Origin: Apus apus
Lineage: Eukaryota > Chordata > Aves > Apodiformes > Apodidae
Assembly: GCF_020740795.1 (NCBI RefSeq)
Contig: NC_067287.1
Span: 17,251,501-17,315,500, forward strand
Direction: 5' to 3'
DNA length: 64,000 nucleotides
This document shows, in pieces, positions 1-10,900 of the stretch. The position numbers were made by a program, and so were the translations under genes. Under the pieces are notes generated by a model, which ran no database searches, was not told the DNA's origin, and was given only the letters and a program-made list of their open reading frames with translations. Each line of letters opens with the position of its first letter. The stretch's first letter is position 1.

Positions 1-3000
1 GGTATCAACGGTTTGAGAACACAACAGCCTTTTCTCCTGAAAGTACATTTTGCATTTGTGGTGAATTATAGACAATAATTTTCCACTACAATGGGGAAGG
101 TTTGTTTCCAGTTTCTGACACTCACTCTGGGGCTGGGTTGCACCTTGTGTCAGTGGGCGATATCATCTGTGCCAGTTCAAGTGGTTGGTTCTGAGACAGT
201 TACTATGATGAAAGCAGAGTAAGGAATTAATCCTCTCCAAAGGCCCAGCCTATAGGATCAGCTCCATTCCTTCTCTTCAGCACCACCAAAGCAAGTAATG
301 ACAGAAAAACACTTTCAGCTCAAATAAGTTGCCAGCTGTGCTTCACTTAGAGTAGCACGACCTGGGCATAGTGGTCACCTAAAAGCATGTATCACCAAAG
401 TGGCAAATCTGGCTAGAGGACACCTGAGCTGTTAGCAACACAGCAACTAGCAGACAAAAGTTCCCGTAATCTATATACACTGGTACAGAAACCAAGCAGT
501 GATGCATAATATGCTCTCATCTATCCTTTGGTCAGATGCTCTTAGAGCCTTAGGACCTTGGAGATAGGTCTATGAAACTTCATCTCCAGCTGTTCAGAGA
601 TCTTCAGTTTCCTTATTATCTTACATCACCTTTCCTGATTTTTCTTTGAGCTTGGAATTTTCTTTGCTGTTATGTTCCCTTCTGCATTCTTTCAAAAACA
701 TGCCATTCCTGCCTAAGAAGCCTGAAGTCACACACACGCAGCTACCACTTGTTTGGATGGAGAAAGGTGTCAAAAGGAGCTGTTGGGCATACACATCTCT
801 CCTGGAAGCCCTCTGACAGTCATGTCCCTCTTAGTCAGAGCAGGCACTGACATGGCGTGTCTCCCCCACTCGCTGCCTGCTGGGCTGCCACTAACTGGAG
901 CTGAATTCTTTCTTGGTAACAAACATGGAAGCCAATCCCAGTCACCACAGATTAACACAGGAGGTATCTAGCCATTCTCCTTTGTTTACCACTCTTGAAT
1001 TTCAAACTTCACTTGCTTCATCTAGTACATCACTGACAGGACAACATGACAACATCATGACAACAAACACACATGACTGCAGGTGCAGCACGACCCTGAC
1101 AACATGCACAAATTCATTTATGACTGGTTGCAGTGAATAACCACCCAAGGCAACAGCCAGTTAATGGCATTCTCCCTCTTCATTCCAATTCTGTTTTATG
1201 ACCATGTCAGTGTGATGTGCAGTCCCTGTTGGCCTCCTAATGTCTATTTTATATGAACCAGTTTCATGCCAATAGGTGTTTGTTAGCATTGTTAGGCTTT
1301 GGAACAGTACAATTTATAAACAGTATCTACACTGTAATGAAAAAAATGCATTATACACAAAATCACAGCCCTTGGTATGCCACAGCACAAGCACATCTAT
1401 CCAATTATTAAGCCAGTTTGATTGTAAACTTCAGTTATTTACACCTTGTTCCAAAACACACAGTCTTTCCCTATGTAGGCTGCATGTTGTATCATCACTC
1501 TGTGCAGTGACTTCAAACCAACATGCTCCCCAAGGGCATTTTAAGTAAATCTCTCACACAAGAATTCCAGGTCCCACTGTAACTGTAAGCTCCTAAATCT
1601 GTGGATTGCCAATCATTAAGCTCTTGTCCACATTCTATACCAGTGACTCCTAATGCTACAACTGGATGTACACTTTGGCCCTGTGCCACTGCCAACACAC
1701 AGGTGACTACTGAGAACTCATGCCAGTAAAATTCACCCACCTCTTAAGTGCTGCTCTTCAAGCACAGCTGGATGCTGGACAGCCTTTTAAAACTCAGTGG
1801 GGAGGACTCCCTCTCTCGGCGTACCTGGACTCTGCAGCAGTGTTTAGGTTTGGACACCAGCAGGAACAGACGCATCATGTTGGGCGATTCCTGGTTCTTG
1901 CCAGACGTGCGCTGCTTACACGCTGGGCCATCTTCTCCAGATACTGCACCCAACGACATATCTGTAGCCTCCTGCAGCCCCCAAGTGCTACTCCCCTGGG
2001 CAGAGAGGATGCCTCAGGCCTTCCCAAAAATGCTGCAATGGTTCAGGGTTACCAACCCAAACGTGGCCTTTCTGTAAAACCAAGCACCAGTAAATCCTGT
2101 GCACCTCCTACTCACAAAGTGACAGCCTGTCAGTACAAACTCAACTGCTTCTTTAACAGGCTAGGCTTTAGGAACAGTTTTTATAAGGCAAATAATACAG
2201 CAGATACACCATAGAAGCAACTTACCTGTTGCCTCGTTGTTCTGCTGCAGCTCCAAGCTAAGTGAAAGGAAACACCTGTGCCTTCTTGTGCCTCTTCAGG
2301 GTGTGCCCACGGGCAGAGCAGTATTTAAACCAGTAGCCTTCTCCTCCTACCTCCTCTGAACAGCTACATCCTGGAGAGTCATCTTTTATGAGCGAAGCGA
2401 TGCTGAGGTAAGACCTGTGATTAAGCTCTCAGAAGAAGAGCTAGTCCTGCAAAGTAGGAATAGTGTGGGGGACAATGGTGCTGAGTCTGTGTGGTAGGAG
2501 ACACCCTGGTTGCAGGAGGAGGGGAGACATGGAAGGAGTCCCTGGGAGCTGGAAGAAGGGCATGCTGGCTCTTGCACATAGGAGACTTCTTGTTGGACTG
2601 AGTCCTCAGCCATGAGGGTGCTGCTCCCTCTCTGGCTGCTGTAAGTTTGCTGCTCACAGAGTAGGGGAACAGACTGTCTCCAGGAAGGCTGTGGTGTCTT
2701 GGATGGTATGGGATGTTCTGGCCACCCACAGTGGTTGTCCTGGCCCTATCCCAGCAGCCTGCCCTGGTGTGGTGGTGCTGTTGGCAGTGCTCAACCAACA
2801 CCTACCAAGCTCATGGCTGTGCTCAGCTGGCTGCTGATCTGTAGAATGTGGTGCTCTCTGCTTGCCTTTCCCAGCAGCTTGCACTGGTGTGAGGCTGCCT
2901 GGTTGGCTCCCATCTTGGTGGTAGTGAGGTCATTTGGTGGCTTGTTCATCAGTGCTATGAAGCTGGTGTGAGACAGAACGGGTTCAAAGCAGGACAGTGG

Positions 3001-6000
3001 CCACAGGAAACAAAATACGGAAATTTCAGGAAGCCAGCACTTTTCCACATGATCACTATCTAAGCCCTGTGTAGAATGTGCTCTCCTGTTATCTACATAC
3101 ATGTGTAATTTACCTTAGCACACGATGCTTAAATACCCAAGTCATATTGATGAAAGTAAAGGCATTTCAATGAAACAGAAAGCAGTTAAATTGCTAATGG
3201 AGATAACGTTAAATCATGCACATTTATAAAATCTTAACTAACTACTTTGTAAGTTTAATTTGAATATGCATACAAATCCTACTAGTTTTTACTGTAAGTA
3301 CCACATTTTTGCCTAAGTATCTGTTCTATATCATCTGTTAACAGGAAACTGTCCACCATAACAAATGAAAAGAGAAGTTTAATAGAAAGCAGGAGTAGAA
3401 CACATACTATCCATATGGGTGTCCTGAGATACAGCATGCAGAAGGAGATCTTTGTTCTCATTTCTTTTAAAAAAAAATGCACATTAGGGGCCAGAATAAT
3501 GAAGAAATCATTCTGCAATAATGAATTTGTGTCACTGAAATGCCACTTTCTTAAAAGCCACCTTGGAGAAAAAACACAGTATCATAGTTAATCTATTTAT
3601 GCTGAAAAGGAGCAAAGCTAACAAACAACTGTTGTTCTGTTTATAATTATACTCACTTCTGCACTGGCAAATAGAAATCCAGAAGGACTTAGAGTCTGTG
3701 TTGCATTACTGTATAATCACAAAAAAAACTTCATCTGGTATCCTTCCCTGCCCCCCAAATCTGTTTAAAAAAATCTTAGTTACTGGCAGATACTATGATA
3801 AAGCACACAGGAAAATGTGAAAACACCATAAAAGATCAAAACCAAGAGAACAACAGTTTAAATTGGCATTTATGCTAAGCATCATTTCCAAATTCATTTA
3901 CTATCAACAGAAAATTACTTTTCCTAGAGCTTTATCAGCTCTTCAGAAACAAAAGGGAAAGGTCCATTAGAGTGACAGATGATTTTTCTTTTTTCACTCC
4001 ATTAGCTAATGTCCTGATTTTCCTAAGCTTAGTTCTTTAATATTGCTCACAGTTCTTGATTTAAAACTGTGCAAAACCTGTTTAATTTGGTCAGGAAGAA
4101 CTTTACGCACTTTTTGACAACAGAATGGATTTGACTAACTTCAATGAACCTGGATGTTGCATATCCCACTGTGCTCCAAACACACAGAGAGATGAGGCAT
4201 AAAGCGTACAAACCATAATTCTGACTTTTAGCAACAAGAATTGTAATGTTTGGTCTTTGTTTACTTGCAGCCACACTAAAAAACATTACTGACAGGACAA
4301 TGCAACTTACTTCCTCCTTTCAAAAATGTTTAGCTGTATAACATAAGTCCAGAGCAATGAGCAGATGGTGCATGTGATTTAAAGAAAGATTAAAAAAATT
4401 GAAAATCCAACAAATGCATCAGGCCTAATAATTGTTCACGCATAAGCACTTGTGGGTGATTTGTGGGTGGTTTCTATGTCAATTAAGTCAATTTCTATTT
4501 TCCTGCTCATCATTTTCAGTTTTTAGATTAGTATCTTCCACAATAGAATGTTTCTCCCAGCAAGCCATTATTGCAGCTAAAAATAACACTGCCCTTTCAC
4601 CAGCAGTTGCAGATTTTGGAGGCCTGGAATTCAGAGTTCAGATGATACTTAAAATTAATAAATGTATCTCATGCTGTAATTGCAAATGTTACATAACAAA
4701 GTAATTTAACTTTGCCCATATTTTATGAGAGGCTATGTTGTGAGCCCTTACAAACTGCTTTGGAGCTAAGATGGGCCTCAAAATGCTAATGAACTACACC
4801 CTGAATTAAAATAAAATTTTAAAAAAGGCACAGAGTAATGTTCCCTTTCTGTGCAAACCCAGAAGCAGCTTGATAGAAGCAGGGTATAAACACATTCCAT
4901 GCTAAAGTATGTTTTTAACTGCAAAAAGTTATTTACTAGCACTCTTTTTAAATACATCACAGATTTTGATTACCTCTAAGTTTTCTTACCGTGGTAGCAC
5001 TTACCTGCTTTAATCATCATCACAGCCCCTCTGCTATGGTGCTTTTTTTACCCAGTGATTAATGAGCTCTACCTGAGCTCTGATAATTGCTTCCACAGAA
5101 ATAAAAACAGTGTAAGCAGTTTAATGTTTTCTTTAACTTTATTTTTTCAATAACAATACTGCTAAATAATCCTTCTACATATTTCAAATAAAGTGGGTTA
5201 CTCACCTGCACTAAGGCAGTTGTGCTTTCTCAAATAAGAATTACCAGTGATTAGACAACTTGTGTATGATGAAATGAACATGAGAAATGGGGTGTTAAAA
5301 ATTATTTACATCATTCATAAGAATAAAATACAATTTTTAAAAGATAAAAAGTATATCTTAATGTGTTGGATAATTAAGATTTTACTACTAATTTCCATTT
5401 TCAATTTCAAATTCACACCTAAAAATGCTCAAAGTATAAACATCTATAAAACTAGCAAATCTCAAAACATGAGAATTTGTAAATACTTTTCCCCACTTAT
5501 TACTGTTGTTGGAAAAGGACAATAAAGAACACTCTGTTAGTCCATTAAGTTAAAAGTTATTTGGTAAAGCACTTAGGCATATAAAACTTAACCAGGAGAT
5601 GACAGGAACCAGGCTTTGTTATGTTTCAAACACTTCTCATACCAGGGTAAGTTTAAGGTGGGTGAGGTTTATTTTCATTGTATAGTAACTAGCATCATAC
5701 TATTTTTTCTACAAGTTACCTCAAAGAAAGAAAATGTTAACAGTTGTGCCCAAAGTACCAAATAAACAACAAAAGTGCTTACTTCTTTGATCAGCAAAAT
5801 AACACCAGGCTTCCTTTACTGTGCCCCATCAGGCTGCTGTTTTAACAGGCTCTAAAGCAGTACCTACAATAAGTTCTCTATTTCTCAATACAAATGATAA
5901 ACACTTGCTTATCAAAATAGTGCAAACAGGAACAAAGAAAAGTGCTGTCAACATAAATAAACTGCAGGGGGGAGGGGGGGAGAAAAAGGCAGTTGGACAT

Positions 6001-7290
6001 CATGACCTCACACTGTTGCTTCAGAGAAATCAGTAGTACTTTTCTCAGCACATCAGACCAAGTTCATTCCTATTTGTCCTATCATACCAGCATTACATGG
6101 GGAACAGATTTAGACTTTTACATATCCTCCTTCATTAAAGTAAATGTGCCTGTTCTTTGTATTGTGCATTAAATAAGTTTAAAGACATTTAAAAAACATT
6201 AATTGATCAAATCATTAGAGTAATTAGTAGATAGAATTCTGTCTTCCCTTTTTTTTCCCTTTAGAGCTTTCTTTGGAGTGCATAGAAAAGGCCACAGTGA
6301 CACATCACATACAAAAGTCAAGTTTAAGTTTTATGTAAAATAGTCAAGTATTTTTAGCATTTATGTACACAAGTTGATTTACCATACATTCTTTCTCACT
6401 CTTTCCTTAGGTATCTATCTTTATCCTGTTTCTTGGACAGATGGCATATTTCACCTATGAAGTTAGGCATTTAACCCTAGTATATAAATAAGAGTATTAG
6501 GGGAAGTAAATGTCAGAAGGATCTTGTTACAGAACAAGGAACACTGTCCCCACAAAACTCCTGTCCTTGGTGTCACGATGCAACAGATCATAAAATGGAG
6601 GAGGTCTTTTCTGTGTTCTGATCTACAAGAAAATCACTTGGGTCTAATTTCAGAATACTTTGAAGACATAAGATAGAATGCAGTATCTCTTTCTCTAAAT
6701 ACTACTCTAAGTGCAGGTTTTTTAAATCCTAGTTAATGAATGCTTAGGTCAAGATTTTCATTGTAAACATTCCTGCTATTTGTGTTTTCAAAACTTTGTG
6801 AAAAGAGCTGTGAAAGGAAATTGAACCACTACTTAAAGAACAGTTACATCGCAGGATACAACGTAACATTCAAATGTTTGCTTTTATAGGGCTAAGGCTT
6901 TTACTGTATCTTGGGTGCTACTTGTGTTGGCAGTTAGCCTTTAATGGGTGGGGTTTTTTTGGCCCCACTACCACCTTCAGGGGGTAAGAGCAATGATCTG
7001 TCAGCCTGCCACAGTCCCAGGCTTCAAATATTCTGTGTTTATTTAACTTACTCTTAGAAGGCATGTTTTTAGTGCAGGGTATTCCCCATAACTCTCTACT
7101 CAAAATGTACATTCTACATTCTAAGGAAGATTCTTCTCTTACCACTGTAATGTAATTTTTTTGGTGTAATAAAATAAATAAACTCAGGGTTATAAATCAC
7201 AGTATGATCTTTCTACACTGTAACAAGAAAACTTAAATTCTAATTGGATGGGAGTGAATACTTAGTTGTCTGGTAACTCCCTTTCCCCTG
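1..7290. other. Gene-poor region 3' of LY75
   Basis: No exon of a known family was found on either strand. CD302, the expected minus-strand neighbour downstream of LY75, was looked for through its CTLD and transmembrane hallmarks and not seen. The segment 1.7-3.0 kb is richer in GC than its surroundings, with several overlapping short open frames but no recognised protein. A G-rich run lies at about 5967-5982. Confidence 0.6.
2320..2330. promoter_or_regulatory. Possible bidirectional TATA-like element
   Basis: GTATTTAAACC contains TATTTAAA on the plus strand and TTTAAATA on the minus strand. A strong donor GAG/GTAAGA lies downstream on the plus strand (after 2407) and another, CAACAG/GTAAGTT, on the minus strand (exon edge about 2226). 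No coding product was recognised on either side. Speculative. Confidence 0.25.
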
Positions 7291-7294
7291 CTAT

Positions 7295-7807
7295 ATCAAA
7301 ATTTATAACTGTTTATTACAAAAGTTGCTACACAAAGACATTTTGTCTCCTATTTACAACTTTGTGTACAGGACAACCCAACACTAGCAGCAAAACCCTT
7401 ATAGCATATCAAAATGGTACATCATTTGGCATGAAGTTATTAATGGATAATTGTACAAAGTTATGGAATTCATGCCACAATTCTAAGTGCATTTTTTTAA
7501 GGTGATATTGCATAAAGTGTTGTTGGCATTAATTATTTCATTAAAAATTATTTCCAGTAAAGAGAAAATACTGTAAATTTAAAAATATGGCAGAACTCTA
7601 GAAATCTTGCATCTTAAATGCTTGATGCCAAATGTAAATAAAAACAATAGACTTGAATAAAAATTGCACTTGTATAAAAGAACAAAATTTAGCCCCCATT
7701 AATAACCTTCTTAATACTTTTCAAAAAATAAGTAATAAAACATCAAGTAATTAATTCCTTATGGCTTCACACAGTGAAGTTCGTACTAAATTTCCCAGAA
7801 CAGTTCC
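7295..7807 (-). other. LY75: Probable LY75 3' UTR
   Basis: AT-rich sequence after the stop codon with no protein signal. The first canonical minus-strand AATAAA after the stop is at 7312-7317. This would give a UTR of about 0.5 kb. The true end is not visible from sequence; a second AATAAA at 7038-7043 would allow a longer form. Confidence 0.5.
7312..7317 (-). terminator. Candidate LY75 polyadenylation signal
   Basis: Minus-strand AATAAA about 490 bases after the TGA, the first canonical hexamer found in the transcript direction. Not proven to be used. Confidence 0.4.
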
Positions 7808-7992
7808 TCAATAGGTATCTTTTGTGAGCACATCATCAGTATCATCATCATTCATCCCTCTTTGATAACGCACTGTAGAGAAGGCACTCCAGGGAAGACG
7901 CTTCTTTTTACAGAGACACCACACTAATCCCACAATGAAGACCAAGATAATTAGCAGGGCAAGTGCTACAGCCACCCCAGTATGATTAGAAC
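7808..7992 (-). CDS. LY75: LY75 exon 35: transmembrane helix, cytoplasmic tail and stop
   Basis: Residues 1665-1725 and TGA. A short stalk (GSNHT) precedes a hydrophobic helix from about V1671 to C1692, then the basic stop-transfer KKKR. The 33-residue tail contains FSTVRYQRG, the tyrosine-based coated-pit signal typical of LY75, and MNDDDTDDV, an acidic cluster at the position of the human EDE triad implicated in late endosomal targeting. It ends VLTKDTY. Confidence 0.96.
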
Positions 7993-10900
7993 CTGCAACA
8001 GAACCAAACACAAAGTTCTGGTAAGAATATTTTGTCAAGGAGGTGATGCTTCAGTAGCTATGCGCTAATAGTGCACGCATTTAGTTGAAGTTAAGGCAAA
8101 TTACTACATTGTTTTAATAGTCGTCATCCAGCGGTAAGTTAAGTTCCCATACAAGTCATCATCTACTAGCTTATTTTGATCATTCTGTCATTAATTTCCT
8201 GATCATATTTAGGATGGAAGGGATCTCTGGAGGTCAAAAAACCTGTTAGTAAATGCTGTACTCATTTAAAGGTTTGTATACTTCAGAAATCTAATGAATT
8301 CCTGGACTCTTGAAGTGAAAGGGATTTATGTTCCCCTGGAACTGAAAACATCTTGCTGAGGTCTTTCTGAGCAGCATTAAGTTAAATCTATTCCTGCATT
8401 TCCACTTCAGAGAAAATGCTCAGGTAACTGCTTTCTTTCCTGCACAGAGCAGAGTATGAGGAAGTAACACGAGGCCTGAGTTCTTCTGGAACTGCAGAGC
8501 ACCGTTTCAGAAAACAGTCTGTGTACCTGCTTATTTGGCATCTCTTAAAAGCAGAAGCCTTTTTGCTCCCACCTACGCAGACCTGGCCATGAGAGATACA
8601 CTGTGCTGAGAAGTGATAGCAACTACTCTATGCTTTTAAGTGAAACTTTTGGTTCTCTCCCCTATCCTTTAAGAGAATAGTGGGAGCCAGGAGAAGTAAC
8701 TTCATAGGGAATTTGTCCCTGAAAGCAATTTTATGACAAAATCACAACAGAAGGTTCTTGCTTAGGGAGAGGTACATGATAAGTTCTTTTCTAAATTGCA
8801 CCTTCATTATTTCAACACAGACTTTCCCCCCCCAAAAAAAAAGAAAATCCTGAACATAGTCATTTCACCATTAAGTCTCTGCCAAAATCAATGCTTTTGT
8901 ACCTGAAGGAGCTTTACAAACCACTCTGCTTTGACTACGACTGCAGTCAACTTTGGACCACATGCCAGTCGTGGACAGGATAACACTGCATTTTTTATTG
9001 ACTTCTGCAGTTTTATTTTCCCAGTTGGCATAATTAACTGATGAGCCATCTAGCCAGTTCAGGGACTGATCTGTTGGGGAAAAAAAAAAGCTTAGTGTAG
9101 ATCACCAGAACATGCTGTAATGTCACACACAGCGTGACTGACTTCTTTACAGTGCTAAAGAATTGAGGCTGACTGACTATCCTGCTTATTATAAGCAATT
9201 CATACAAATGTAACACTTTTAGCCACCCACCTTCTCCAGATCTTTAGCACTGGATGCATTTGCAGCTTAACAGAAACCAATGACAGTGCTGGGGGAAATT
9301 AATTTCAGTGACACCCAATTATCTTTACTGTGCAACAGGAAGCAACTTCAGCTACAGTGAAGTCCAAAGGGCTTTATACTGCTAAATGAGAGATTCCACC
9401 CTCAGGCAGGAGTTACTGTAGGCTATCAACACTACAAAACTGTATTCTTATACTCATATTTACCACAGGAAACATTGATTCTTATATACATGGTTGCTAC
9501 TTCCTACCCTTAGAGCTCTGAGCCAGGCCAAGCCATACGTTCTTGGTGATGAGATCATTTTCCTTTATGTGTGTGCTCACAAATGCATTTTCTTCAGCAT
9601 CTGCAATAGTCAGGAGGGTTGCTGAAGGATCTGAGGGGAAGAGGAAACTGGTCAGAACTGCAACTTTAGAGTAAGTTCTGGGCTTATGAAATCAGCTTGA
9701 AGTAACCTGCAGAATGGAGATAAATCTCCCCATTTCCTAAAATACAGCATGTTGTACAGGATGGCTTCAGATGACTGGTTATTCAAGCAGGTAATAAAAA
9801 AATAAAATGGGAGTGAACTTACTGGAGCTTTGGACTGCATACATGGATGATACCAAAAGATACACAACATTCAGAATTACTAGTCTTACCCAAGTAATAA
9901 ACCCTTTCCAAAAAAACAGTTGAACAAAAGCTCAGCATTTGGCTGAGCCAAGTTACTTTCTAACTCAATCCCTTATTGAACCTCAGGTTTTTATATATGG
10001 TTTTATAGCAATTAAGGAATAAGAGAGAGGAAAGGGTATATTGGAGACAGGCTCAGACTTTTTCCATCTACCTAGCAAGTTCAACTTCACATCACAAGAT
10101 AATAAAAAAAGTTATGGTAGTCATTAGCTTCTATGCTAAGAAGGTAACTTAATTCTGTACAGCAGACTGCTTAATGTCTTCTGCAACACAACTCCTCACA
10201 TATCAAAGAAGAGAGAAAATCTTTTATATTTGTCATTTTTATTGGCATTGTGTCTTAATATCTATGAAGTATATGCTTCCAACCATTTGCTAGGTTAACA
10301 AGTTCCCTAGAAGCAAGCAGCTAATGCAAGGGTATGATAAGAAAGCACTGCTAATAGCACTAACTATATTACAAACAAAGTTAATTGTATGCAAGCAAAA
10401 TGGTTTCCTTCAAACTGTAAGCCTTAAATTTCTGAATGCTGTATCAACGGCTATCTGCATTTTACTTGCAGATACCTTTATCAGATGTTCAAAGATAAAG
10501 CTTGCTATTACTTTTCCTAAACTAAAGCAGCCGAAAAACTTAAGTATAACCAGTGTATTTTTTCTGGTTGTTGGGTTTTGTTTCTTTTTGAAGAGTAGAC
10601 TAATTACAAGTTGTAATGTGATAAAGAGTCTAAACATACTCAGTTTCTGGCAGACTTTCTTGGCCTCTTCCGCATTATATACTGAGAAATTGTAGAACGC
10701 CATGTCAAATGCATAGCAATGATCCTTATACTGCACCCACTGTAGGGTACTGCCAACCCGTGGGCATCCTGAGGCTCTGCTCACTTGCTTTGGCTTTAAA
10801 TGTATCTCTGCAAAGACAGAAAATGGCATTATTTCCCCTCCAGGAGTCTGTGCACAGTCTTTTTGTAGTAACAGGACAGTAAGTATTAACAAGGACTACT

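Noticed and set aside
1720-2214. 164-codon plus-strand open frame
   Set aside because: No recognisable domain, a second long frame overlaps it, and the region is merely GC-richer than its surroundings. A chemokine-like C-terminus (a W-V-Q-Y-L motif on the minus strand near 1930) was considered but lacks the required cysteines.
1-7290. CD302 (DCL-1) expected downstream of LY75
   Set aside because: No CTLD hallmarks, matching signal peptide or CD302-type tail were found on the minus strand; it probably lies beyond the window edge.
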